Shown here: one piece after another, positions 1 to 6,455 of the stretch
How the letters are laid out: each line of letters begins with the position of its first letter
Position numbering within the stretch: the first letter of the stretch is position 1
Origin: Kangiellaceae bacterium
GTDB taxonomy: Bacteria; Pseudomonadota; Gammaproteobacteria; Enterobacterales; Kangiellaceae
Assembly (NCBI GenBank): GCA_030590405.1
Contig: JAUUYO010000162.1
Coordinates: 1-7,860, forward strand
Length of the DNA: 7,860 nucleotides
Reading direction: 5' to 3'
Notes under the pieces: generated by a model
The model's database searches: none
Seen by the model: the letters and a program-made list of their open reading frames with translations, nothing else
Told to the model about the DNA's origin: nothing
Made by a program: the position numbers and the translations under genes

Positions 1-649
1 ATTTTTCGCGGATCCCTTTGATTATATCTACTGCAAATTGAGTCCGGGCCACTGCATCGCCACCATATTGATCATCACGCTGATTAGTCTCCTCCCAGAA
101 AAATTGATCAACCAGATAACCATGAGCGCCGTGAATTTCGACCCCGTCAAAACCGATCGTTTGAGAATCGACAGCTGCCTGTACAAAGGCGTCGATGGTT
201 TCCTGGACATCTTCAGCGCTCATCGCAATGCCTGTCGGTTTATCTTTCATGACTAGCCCTGATGGGCTGTAGCCTGGTACTGTTTTATCTGGACCAGCAT
301 CTTTGTCAGCTTGGCGAATTGCGCCAACATGCCAAAGTTGAGGGATTATTTTTCCGCCTGCGGCATGCACGGCATCGACCACTTTTTTCCATCCGGCCAG
401 TGATTTCTCGCCATAAATATAAGGCACATTGGCATAAGCATTGGCGGCTTTGTGACCTATACAAGTGCCTTCGGTGATGATTAAGCCCACCTCATTTTTA
501 GCCCGTCGCTCATAATAAGCCACCACCAAATCATTCGGAATGCCATCGGGGCTAAAGGTTCTGGTCATTGGGGCCATTACGACGCGATTGCGGAGTTTTA
601 AAGAACCTAATTCAATGGGCTGGAATAAATTGCTATCAGCTAACGACAT
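1..649 (-). CDS. NAD(P)H:flavin oxidoreductase, Old Yellow Enzyme family (partial, C-terminus off the left edge)
   Basis: This reading frame is open from an ATG at 649-647 to the window edge and gives the first 216 residues of a protein that is usually about 350-370 long. The N-terminus carries the family's FMN-binding start, RNRVVMAPMTR (residues 20-30), with Thr29 where PETN reductase/NemA-type members have Thr. QLWHVG follows at 104-109, and HGAHGYLVDQF at 173-183 supplies the paired histidines H173 and H176 that bind the substrate's carbonyl or nitro oxygen; Y178 is the likely proton donor. A TN.R.D.YGG stretch typical of the family comes next. Members are cytosolic TIM-barrel FMN enzymes that use NAD(P)H to reduce activated alkenes, quinones or nitro compounds; the substrate cannot be told here. 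AGGA lies 7 bases before the ATG, which supports this start. The gene is transcribed divergently from the operon at 814. Family assignment is firm, subfamily is not. Confidence 0.93.
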   Translation of the reverse strand, partial: MSLADSNLFQPIELGSLKLRNRVVMAPMTRTFSPDGIPNDLVVAYYERRAKNEVGLIITEGTCIGHKAANAYANVPYIYGEKSLAGWKKVVDAVHAAGGKIIPQLWHVGAIRQADKDAGPDKTVPGYSPSGLVMKDKPTGIAMSAEDVQETIDAFVQAAVDSQTIGFDGVEIHGAHGYLVDQFFWEETNQRDDQYGGDAVARTQFAVDIIKGIREK

Positions 650-678
650 GAAACTATCCTGAGTATTTTGAAAAAACT

Positions 679-707
679 ATTGTAAGTGGTAAGAGGAATC
701 AACCCAA
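679..707 (-). promoter_or_regulatory. possible promoter of the oxidoreductase gene
   Basis: On the minus strand a -10-like TACAAT (684-679, five of six consensus bases) is preceded by a weak -35-like TTGGGT (707-702) at 17 bases spacing. It lies about 30 bases before the oxidoreductase ATG at 649, with an AGGA ribosome-binding site at 660-657 in between. The -35 match is poor, so this is only a candidate. No clear promoter is visible for the plus-strand operon; a TAAAAT at 791-796 lies close to its start but has no convincing -35 partner. Confidence 0.25.
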
Positions 708-813
708 GCTTTTTGTTACTTCTGTCTATTGTTGAATTCGGCAATCGTTGGCCTAGGAGTCTGCCTCTATCGGAAAACGCCAGGATCGAGTAAAATATAG
801 CAAAAATACCTAT

Positions 814-1512
814 TTGAGTTCGATATTGTTTTATACACTTGCAGGCCTGCTAAATGGTAGTTTAGTTCTAGTCAGTTTATTGGGCATCTATGCTCAACTA
901 AATACTATTCGAAAACGTAAACAGCTCTCTTCGCTTGAATCGACCGAGCTTATCTCTTTGAATCAAGCTTTTGTCAGCTATTTTGCTTACCTGTCATTTT
1001 TTGTTTACGGATTTAGTATCTCACCATTTAATCATTACCTGGTTTGGCCAAGACTAGCTGCGTCATTGCTAACTTTCGCCATTATTGTTGAAATCTGGTT
1101 AGATCGGCGTAATTTTAAAGCGCTTGGTTTATTCGCGATTGCCGGATGCTCGTTGATCGCATCGGTTGTTTTTATGTTGGCCGGAGGGGAAATTAATGAT
1201 CAAAGCAAATTAATATCAACCGGGCTAATTGTGGTGGTAACACTTTTTCTGGCGCAAGGCTATGCGCACCAAATCTATCTTATTATCAAACATGGAAAAA
1301 CCGGTGCGATTGATATTCGATTAAGTCAGTCGATTTTGATTAAAGATTTTTCCACGGTGTTGTTAGCTTTTTCGATGGGCGCGGTTGAACATTGGCCGCT
1401 GATGTTTTTGGCGGTGACCAGCGGTATTACCAAGCTGGTGATTATGTATTTGTTTTATTGGGTCAGGACCAGCCCCATCGCGTTAAATCGAGCTGAGGGC
1501 GCGGATGCATGA
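814..1512 (+). CDS. seven-helix membrane protein with PQ-loop/SWEET-like internal duplication, function unknown
   Basis: I do not recognise this 232-residue protein by name. Hydrophobic segments fall at about 6-27, 50-69, 75-96, 102-123, 133-158, 174-191 and 194-216, giving seven helices. Two stretches look alike: GIYAQLNTIRKRKQLSSLES (24-43) and GYAHQIYLIIKHGKTGAIDI (149-168). Each is a helix end with Tyr-Ala and a Gln, then a basic loop and another helix. That spacing recalls the PQ motif repeats of PQ-loop/SWEET transporters, with the proline replaced by alanine or histidine, and a 3-1-3 helix plan. Such proteins export sugars or amino acids across membranes; a substrate here is not inferable. 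The start is a TTG at 814-816: no ATG or GTG lies in frame between the upstream stop at 754 and it, and the ribosome-binding site is weak, so the start is uncertain. Its stop overlaps the next gene's ATG by 4 bases, marking it as first gene of an operon. Confidence 0.75.
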   Translation: MSSILFYTLAGLLNGSLVLVSLLGIYAQLNTIRKRKQLSSLESTELISLNQAFVSYFAYLSFFVYGFSISPFNHYLVWPRLAASLLTFAIIVEIWLDRRNFKALGLFAIAGCSLIASVVFMLAGGEINDQSKLISTGLIVVVTLFLAQGYAHQIYLIIKHGKTGAIDIRLSQSILIKDFSTVLLAFSMGAVEHWPLMFLAVTSGITKLVIMYLFYWVRTSPIALNRAEGADA

Positions 1513-1931
1513 ATCTGCCAACGGGCATCAATATTATTTCTGGCATACTGATTAATGAGAGTAAAGTTTTATTAGGTTTACGAAAAAATACCAAGCATTT
1601 TCCTGATTGTTGGTCGTTGCCTGTTGGTCATGTGGAAGAGGGAGAGTCACCCCTTCAGACGCTCAAGAGGGAGTTGACTGAAGAGTTGGGCATAGAGGTT
1701 CTTAGTGCGAGCTCTTTCTGTATTAAAACCGACAAAAATCAATCAATTGTTCATCAGGTATTCAAGGTAGAGAAATGGAATGGGGAGCCTGCTAATTTAG
1801 AACCGGATTTATGCTCGCAATTAAAATGGTTTTTGCTGGATGATTTGCCTGAAAACTTAACACCTGTTAGTAAGGAAATTTTAGTTGAAAGAGCGTTCTT
1901 GTTTAACTCATTAATGGATAAAAATACATGA
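1509..1931 (+). CDS. Nudix (MutT-type) hydrolase
   Basis: This 140-residue single-domain protein has a complete Nudix box at residues 40-62: G40, then E46 at the right spacing, R54-E55-L56 and E58-E59-L60-G61-I62. The glutamates E55, E58 and E59 should bind the catalytic Mg2+ or Mn2+. The preceding CWSLPVGHVE segment is typical of small MutT-like enzymes, which hydrolyse a nucleoside diphosphate linked to another group X (oxidised dNTPs, nucleotide sugars, ADP-ribose and others). The sequence does not reveal the substrate, and I see no added domain or signal peptide, so it should act in the cytosol. Both ends overlap neighbours in ATGA (1509-1512 and 1928-1931), so it is the middle gene of a translationally coupled operon. 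Family assignment is very secure; specific function is open. Confidence 0.95.
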   Translation: MNLPTGINIISGILINESKVLLGLRKNTKHFPDCWSLPVGHVEEGESPLQTLKRELTEELGIEVLSASSFCIKTDKNQSIVHQVFKVEKWNGEPANLEPDLCSQLKWFLLDDLPENLTPVSKEILVERAFLFNSLMDKNT

Positions 1932-2884
1932 CTGATTTTTTTGAAAAAATATCTTCAGCCAGTGAACGACTAAAAGATGTCGTCAATAAAACGCCAGTAA
2001 TGCAATCTTCTACATTAAATAAAAGGCTGAATGCCAATATTTATTTCAAATGTGAAAATTTTCAAAAAATGGGCGCATTCAAATTTCGTGGCGCTTACAA
2101 TGCGATCAGCCAATTGACAGATGAGCAAAAGCAAAAAGGCATCATTGCTTATTCGTCGGGAAACCATGCTCAAGCGGTGGCATTGGTTTGTCAAATGTTA
2201 GATATTAGTGCCACTATCGTAATGCCCAATAACGCACCCAAAATAAAACAACAAGCGACTGAAGGATACGGCGCTAAAGTGGTTGTGTTTGATCCGATAC
2301 AAACCACCCGCGAGCAAGTTGCGGAAAAAGAAAATAAAGATAATCAGTTAACCTTAATCAAACCCTTTGATAATGAAAATGTGATTTCCGGGCAAGGTAC
2401 CGTTGCTTTTGAATTGATTGATGAGATCAACGATCTGGATATGATGTTAGCGCCATGCGGTGGCGGCGGATTGTTGAGCGGCACCGCGATTGCCACTAAA
2501 GGTAAATTACCTGATTGTAAAGTGATCGGCATTGAACCGGAAATGGCGGACGATGCTACCAAGTCTTTTTATACTGGCAAATTACATTCTAATCCAAATC
2601 CGCTAACCATCGCCGATGGTACTCGCACCACATCGATGGGGGATATTACTTTTCCCCTCGTGAGAGAATATGTTGATGAAATGAAAACCGTTAGCGAAGA
2701 GGCGATTATGGAGGCGGTCAGATTTTTTTATTATCGAATGAAAATCGTGGTTGAACCGAGTGGCGCTTTGGGGTTGGCAGCTTTACTGAGTGGCGTAGTT
2801 GAAGCGAAAGGAAATGTTGGTGTGATTGTTAGTGGGGGGAATATTGATGGGGAGGTTATGGGGGATATTTTGAATGGCCGATAA
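1928..2884 (+). CDS. PLP-dependent serine racemase / threonine or 3-hydroxyaspartate dehydratase family enzyme
   Basis: This 318-residue protein is a complete fold-type II PLP enzyme without the C-terminal ACT-like regulatory domain of biosynthetic IlvA (about 510 residues), so it matches catabolic TdcB or serine racemase in size. GAFKFRGAYN (49-58) holds the Schiff-base lysine K52. SSGNHAQ (76-82) places S77 25 residues later, as for K57/S82 in fission-yeast serine racemase, where that serine is the second racemisation base. GGGG (178-181) holds the PLP phosphate, E203 and D209 have the spacing of the racemase Mg2+ site, and SGGN at 302-305 gives the serine contacting the pyridine nitrogen. 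Probable activities are deamination of L-serine, L-threonine or L-threo-3-hydroxyaspartate to 2-oxo acid and ammonia, or serine/aspartate racemisation; sequence alone does not decide. It is the last gene of the operon, overlapping the Nudix gene by 4 bases, and converges on uvrA. Confidence 0.93.
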   Translation: MTDFFEKISSASERLKDVVNKTPVMQSSTLNKRLNANIYFKCENFQKMGAFKFRGAYNAISQLTDEQKQKGIIAYSSGNHAQAVALVCQMLDISATIVMPNNAPKIKQQATEGYGAKVVVFDPIQTTREQVAEKENKDNQLTLIKPFDNENVISGQGTVAFELIDEINDLDMMLAPCGGGGLLSGTAIATKGKLPDCKVIGIEPEMADDATKSFYTGKLHSNPNPLTIADGTRTTSMGDITFPLVREYVDEMKTVSEEAIMEAVRFFYYRMKIVVEPSGALGLAALLSGVVEAKGNVGVIVSGGNIDGEVMGDILNGR

Positions 2885-2894
2885 GTTCGAGAAG

Positions 2895-2909
2895 CGGACC
2901 ATTGGTCCG
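2895..2909 (+). terminator. possible terminator hairpin of the 814-2884 operon (also part of a repeat arm)
   Basis: CGGACC-ATT-GGTCCG forms a 6-base-pair GC-rich stem ten bases after the dehydratase stop codon. It is followed by a T-rich but interrupted tract (CTGTTTCTATTAGTTTT). The equivalent place in the right-hand repeat arm is less well paired. Termination here is plausible but the T-tract is imperfect. Confidence 0.3.
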
Positions 2910-2931
2910 AACCTGTTTCTATTAGTTTTAC

Positions 2932-2970
2932 AGTCAAAAGCGTTTCGCAGCGCTACGCTCTGACTGCGAC
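2932..2970 (+). repeat. left copy of the 39-base inverted-repeat core
   Basis: This block begins AGTCAAAAGCGTTTCGCAGC and ends CTGACTGCGAC. Its reverse complement matches 3416-3454 at 38 of 39 positions; the only difference is the A at 2955, where the other copy implies G. Confidence 0.95.
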
Positions 2971-2999
2971 CTACTTTTGGCAAATGCCCCAAAAGTAGG
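2970..2999. repeat. left-arm hairpin (11-bp stem, 8-base loop)
   Basis: CCTACTTTTGG (2970-2980) pairs perfectly with CCAAAAGTAGG (2989-2999) around the loop CAAATGCC. It abuts the core of the left arm exactly as the hairpin at 3388-3415 abuts the right one. No T-tract follows on either strand, so it is not a standard intrinsic terminator. Confidence 0.85.
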
Positions 3000-3387
3000 C
3001 AAAAGCTCTGTCGTTCAATCTAACTGATTGGTCTTTTTGGCTCTACAGCATTTCTCACTTTACTGTCTTTATTCTCCCTATAGCGCTGCATCGGGCGCAA
3101 AAGAACTCGCTTCGCTCAGACAGCTTCTGCGCTTATCCAACGCATCATGAGTTTTATGAACCCGTTAGAAGCCACTAGGGCGGGAGTGCTGCGACTGGCT
3201 TGCTGATTTTTGTCGACTGATTACCTTGCAATTTATAGTCGCGCACCCATGTTCAAAGCAACTGAGGTAGAAATCTCTTAAAAATGTTTCGAGAAGACGG
3301 CGAATGTAGGCGCCCAAGTTGTTGTTTCAAGCTAAATCTCACTATTAATCGCGCTCGCCTAGTGCGTAACGTAAAGGGCTTTTTTGC

Positions 3388-3415
3388 GTTCTTTTTCAGC
3401 TCTTGGAAAAAGAAT
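3388..3415. repeat. right-arm hairpin (9-bp stem plus a terminal G-T pair, 8-base loop)
   Basis: TTCTTTTTC (3389-3397) pairs with GAAAAAGAA (3406-3414) around the loop AGCTCTTG; G3388 and T3415 can add a wobble pair in RNA. It has the same stem position and loop length as the left-arm hairpin, but three base pairs are replaced by different complementary pairs. Confidence 0.85.
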
Positions 3416-3454
3416 GTCGCAGTCAGAGCGCAGCGCTGCGAAACGCTTTTGACT
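3416..3454 (-). repeat. right copy of the 39-base inverted-repeat core
   Basis: This is the reverse complement of 2932-2970 with one difference. It contains the perfect 12-base palindrome CGCAGCGCTGCG at 3429-3440, which is broken in the left copy by its single substitution. Confidence 0.95.
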
Positions 3455-3542
3455 TAAAAAATAGATTAAAAACAGGCGCGGACTAATGGTTCGCTACTCG
3501 AATCTTCCAGTCTTCCAATGCTGTCGAACACGACAAAATATT

Positions 3543-6371
3543 CTATTTCAACACATCCTTCAAAAAATACCCAGTGTAAGATTTTTTAACTTTCACCACA
3601 TCTTCCGGCGTACCCTCAGCAATAATATGCCCACCTTTACTGCCACCTTCTGGGCCTAAATCAATAATCCAGTCAGCGGTTTTGATTACATCTAAATTAT
3701 GCTCAATGACTAACACCGTATTCCCATGATCTCTTAGACGATGCAAAACGGCGAGTAATTGCTTAACATCATGAAAATGCAACCCAGTCGTCGGTTCATC
3801 TAATATATAAAGCGTTTTTCCGGTATCTCTTTTACTCAATTCTTTGGATAGTTTAACCCGCTGGGCTTCACCGCCAGATAAAGTGGTCGCTGCCTGACCC
3901 AAACAAATATAGGAAAGGCCCACGTCGATCAGCGTTTGCAGCTTTCTGGCAATCGATGGGATCGCATCAAAAAATACCCGCGCATCTTCAACGGTCAAAC
4001 CTAAAATTTCATTGATGTTTTTTCCTTTGTAAAGGATTTCTAAAGTTTCCCGGTTGTAGCGTTTACCTTTACACACATCACAAGAAACATACATGTCCGG
4101 CAGAAAATGCATTTCGACTTTGATCATGCCGTCACCCTGACACGCTTCACAGCGGCCGCCTTTAACGTTAAAGCTGAAACGTCCCGGTTTATAACCGCGG
4201 GTTCTGGATTCCTGGGTGCCAGCCATTAATTCGCGGATAGGGGTAAATATTCCAGTATAGGTAGCGGGGTTTGATCGCGGCGTTCGTCCGATAGGCGCTT
4301 GATTGATGTCTACCACTTTATCAAAGTTATCCATTCCAGAATAACTCTTATAATCCGAAGGAGTCATCGTGGAAGCTCGATTTAAATCAGTCGCTGCAAT
4401 CGGGTAAAGAGTGTTGTTGATCAAGCTCGATTTACCCGAACCGGATACGCCTGTCACACAAGTAAAAACACCGACTGGCAATTTTAAATCGACTGATTGT
4501 AAATTATTACCGGTAGCGCCTTTTAACTCAAAGAACTGTCCACCTTTTGCAGAAATGCGTTTTTCAGGTAGCTCAATCGATTCTTTGCCAGAAAGATATT
4601 TTCCGGTGAGTGAGTTTTTATTTTTAAGAATATCTTTTATTTTTCCTTTGGCGACCACTTCGCCGCCATGAATGCCTGCACCAGGCCCAATATCCAAAAT
4701 ATAATCAGCAGTTCTGATCGCTTCTTCATCGTGCTCAACCACAATTACCGTATTGCCTAAATCTCTTAAGTGACGAAGGGTTTTTAAAAGCCGTTCGTTA
4801 TCCCGCTGATGAAGCCCGATGGAAGGTTCATCCAAAACATACATTACGCCGACTAAACCAGCGCCAATTTGACTGGCTAATCGAATTCGTTGAGCTTCAC
4901 CGCCAGAAAGTGTATCCGCGCTTCTTTCCAGGGATAAATATTCGAGCCCGACATTAACTAAAAACTCTAATCGGTCGCAGATTTCTTTTAATATTTTTGC
5001 GGCGATCTTTCCGCGTTTGCCCGGCAGTTTTAGTTTGTCAAAAAACTCATACGCTTCTTCAATCGGCAAACTGGTTAAAGAGGGCAGGTTTCTTTTTTTG
5101 ATCAATACATGGCGCGCTTCTTCTTTCAATCGTGTACCGCTGCAAGCCGGGCAAGACTGTTTGGTCATATATTTTTGCAGCTCTTCTCGTACTGCCACCG
5201 ATTCGGTTTCATGATAACGACGCTGCATATTGGGAATAACCCCTTCAAAACGATGCACTCGTTTCATCACATCACCGCGGTCATTGCTGTAGGTAAATTC
5301 GATTTTAGTTTTACCGCTGCCGTACAAAATCACTTTCTGGATTTTTTTTGTGAGTTTATTAAATGGCTTTTCGATATCAAAATCATAATGACTGGCGAGC
5401 GATTTGAGCATATGAAAATAATACACGCTACGGCGATCCCAGCCACGGATTGCGCCACCAGCTAACGAAATATCTGGATTAACCACAATTTGTTGTGGGT
5501 CAAAAAATTGATCAACGCCTAAACCATCACAGGTTCCACAAGCGCCAGCGGGATTATTAAAAGAAAATAAACGCGGTTCTAATTCCGATAAGCTATGGCC
5601 GCAATCCGGGCAGGCAAATTTTGCTGAAAAAAGTAACTCGTCTTGCTCGGATTTTTCATCCATTGGGGCGACCATAGCCAAACCATCGGATAGCTCCAAA
5701 GCGGTTTCAAATGATTCGGCAAGGCGCTGTTTCATATCCTTGCGGACTTTAAAACGATCAACGATTACTTCTATCGTGTGTTTTTTATGAAGTTCTAAGG
5801 TTGGCGCTTCACTGAGTTCATAAGTTTTGCCGTTAATTCGTGCGCGAATAAAGCCTTTGGCCTGTAGCTCTTCAAATAGATTGACATGCTCGCCTTTACG
5901 ATTTCGCACAACTGGTGCCAGTAATAGCATTCGACTCTCTGCTGGCAGCGCAAGGGTATGATCCACCATTTGACTGATGGTTTGTGCCTGTAGGGCGATA
6001 TTGTGCTCAGGGCAATAAGGTTCGCCGACTCTGGCAAATAATAACCTTAAATAATCGTATATTTCGGTGATGGTACCGACCGTCGAACGGGGGTTATGCG
6101 AGGTTGATTTTTGCTCGATGGATATGGCAGGCGATAAGCCTTCGATATGTTCAACATCGGGTTTTTCCATCAAAGACAGGAACTGACGGGCATAGGCCGA
6201 GAGTGATTCCACATAACGTCTTTGACCTTCGGCGTACAAAGTGTCAAAAGCCAGCGACGACTTGCCTGATCCGGACAATCCGGTGATCACCGTTAATTTG
6301 TCTCTAGGAATGGTGACATCAATATTTTTTAAATTGTGGGTTTTAGCGCCCCGTACTTCTATGTGATTCAT
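3543..6371 (-). CDS. uvrA: UvrA, excinuclease ABC subunit A
   Basis: This complete 942-residue protein is the DNA-damage-sensing ATPase of nucleotide excision repair. A UvrA dimer with UvrB finds bulky lesions, loads UvrB and leaves before UvrC cuts. Both ABC modules are intact: Walker A GLSGSGKS (31-38, K37) and GVSGSGKS (641-648, K647); signature LSGGEAQR at about 488 and 831; and Walker B segments ending LDEPSIGLH and LDEPTTGLH. Zinc cysteines are present as C254/C257/C278/C281 and C741/C744/C764/C767. Length and motif spacing match E. coli UvrA (940 residues). The start, MNHIEVRGAKTHNL, is the standard family N-terminus; only a weak AAGAA lies before the ATG. The gene is divergent from the transporter at 6524 and convergent with the operon at 814-2884. 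SOS control by LexA is usual in E. coli, but I see no CTGT-N8-ACAG box upstream here. Confidence 0.99.
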   Translation of the reverse strand: MNHIEVRGAKTHNLKNIDVTIPRDKLTVITGLSGSGKSSLAFDTLYAEGQRRYVESLSAYARQFLSLMEKPDVEHIEGLSPAISIEQKSTSHNPRSTVGTITEIYDYLRLLFARVGEPYCPEHNIALQAQTISQMVDHTLALPAESRMLLLAPVVRNRKGEHVNLFEELQAKGFIRARINGKTYELSEAPTLELHKKHTIEVIVDRFKVRKDMKQRLAESFETALELSDGLAMVAPMDEKSEQDELLFSAKFACPDCGHSLSELEPRLFSFNNPAGACGTCDGLGVDQFFDPQQIVVNPDISLAGGAIRGWDRRSVYYFHMLKSLASHYDFDIEKPFNKLTKKIQKVILYGSGKTKIEFTYSNDRGDVMKRVHRFEGVIPNMQRRYHETESVAVREELQKYMTKQSCPACSGTRLKEEARHVLIKKRNLPSLTSLPIEEAYEFFDKLKLPGKRGKIAAKILKEICDRLEFLVNVGLEYLSLERSADTLSGGEAQRIRLASQIGAGLVGVMYVLDEPSIGLHQRDNERLLKTLRHLRDLGNTVIVVEHDEEAIRTADYILDIGPGAGIHGGEVVAKGKIKDILKNKNSLTGKYLSGKESIELPEKRISAKGGQFFELKGATGNNLQSVDLKLPVGVFTCVTGVSGSGKSSLINNTLYPIAATDLNRASTMTPSDYKSYSGMDNFDKVVDINQAPIGRTPRSNPATYTGIFTPIRELMAGTQESRTRGYKPGRFSFNVKGGRCEACQGDGMIKVEMHFLPDMYVSCDVCKGKRYNRETLEILYKGKNINEILGLTVEDARVFFDAIPSIARKLQTLIDVGLSYICLGQAATTLSGGEAQRVKLSKELSKRDTGKTLYILDEPTTGLHFHDVKQLLAVLHRLRDHGNTVLVIEHNLDVIKTADWIIDLGPEGGSKGGHIIAEGTPEDVVKVKKSYTGYFLKDVLK

Positions 6372-6395
6372 GCGAGTTCTTGTATAATGCGTGAC

Positions 6396-6455
6396 CCTGG
6401 ATTAATCAGATTTTCGTGTTCAACTGATTAATCCAGGTCGATTGATTAATTTGGA
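6396..6455. promoter_or_regulatory. operator-like inverted repeat plus a third degenerate copy between uvrA and the MFS gene
   Basis: CCTGGATTAATCAG (6396-6409) and CTGATTAATCCAGG (6424-6437) are perfect 14-base inverted repeats separated by 14 bases. A third related site, TTGATTAATTTGGA (6442-6455), follows in the same orientation as the second. Each of the first two contains the palindrome GATTAATC within CTG-N7-CAG. No T-tract follows on either strand, so a terminator is unlikely. The place, within the 152 bases between divergent genes, suits binding sites for a dimeric regulator, or a structured leader of the transporter mRNA. Confidence 0.6.

Larger units (their letters stand above)
3284..3457 (+). 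other. 57-codon open reading frame inside the repeat element, probably not a real gene
   Basis: The frame runs from ATG at 3284 to TAA at 3455-3457 and would encode a 57-residue basic peptide with an aromatic run (KGFFAFFFSSWKK, about residues 31-43) and ending VAVRAQRCETLLT. The last part is simply the translation of the right arm's hairpin and 39-base core. The corresponding frame through the left arm (minus strand) reads a similar AYFWGICQK then a stop, VAVRA, another stop, RCETLLT. Two stops in the sister copy argue that this frame is not maintained. No good ribosome-binding site precedes the ATG. Peptides of this look are often annotated by accident inside dispersed gammaproteobacterial repeats (recollection, unchecked). 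I record it because it could be annotated as a hypothetical protein. Confidence 0.35.
2886..3502. repeat. inverted-repeat intergenic element with long arms and internal hairpins
   Basis: The gene-free stretch between the convergent dehydratase and uvrA genes is almost wholly this element. Its ends, TTCGAG (2886-2891) and CTCGAA (3497-3502), are complementary. Reading inward, by my count about 28 of 33 bases match, then comes an AT-rich divergent linker, then a 39-base block matching at 38 positions (2932-2970 against 3416-3454). Next comes a hairpin at the same place in each arm (2970-2999 and 3388-3415), with a shared short G-C-A-rich edge. Each arm is thus about 115-120 bases. The middle (about 3006-3380) holds a further 9-base-pair stem with one mismatch at 3095-3103/3124-3132 and a 57-codon reading frame. 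I see no transposase and no clear target-site duplication. It may be a dispersed genomic repeat or a non-autonomous mobile element; copy number elsewhere in the genome is unknown. Confidence 0.85.

Noticed and set aside
28..477. Open frames on both strands within the first 480 bases (60-72 codons)
   Set aside because: They are alternative-frame or antisense shadows of the oxidoreductase, whose frame has unmistakable family motifs throughout.
2731..2992. Minus-strand frames of 68-69 codons overlapping the end of the dehydratase gene
   Set aside because: They read through the antisense of a conserved PLP-enzyme C-terminus and into the repeat arm; no start signal or homology supports them.
2876..3512. 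Target-site duplication flanking the inverted-repeat element
   Set aside because: The flanks GGCCGATAAG and TCTTCCAGTC show no matching direct repeat, so recent transposition is not supported by the sequence.
3522..3535. Small hairpin TGTCG-AACA-CGACA just after uvrA as a terminator
   Set aside because: The stem is only five base pairs and no T-tract follows in the uvrA direction, so I do not call it a terminator.
2885..3542. tRNA, CRISPR array or transposase gene in the gene-free stretch
   Set aside because: I see no cloverleaf-like sequence, no regularly spaced direct repeats and no frame with transposase features; the structure is an inverted repeat only.
5109..5465. A 118-codon plus-strand frame, and other frames opposite uvrA (4411-4671, 5017-5214, 6104-6286)
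   Set aside because: They lie antisense to conserved UvrA sequence, have no recognisable protein features and follow uvrA codon structure.
6383..6388. Perfect TATAAT on the plus strand upstream of the MFS gene
   Set aside because: No -35-like hexamer lies 16-18 bases before it (only TATGTG-like sequence) and it would give a leader of about 130 bases; it may be chance in AT-rich DNA, though it cannot be excluded.
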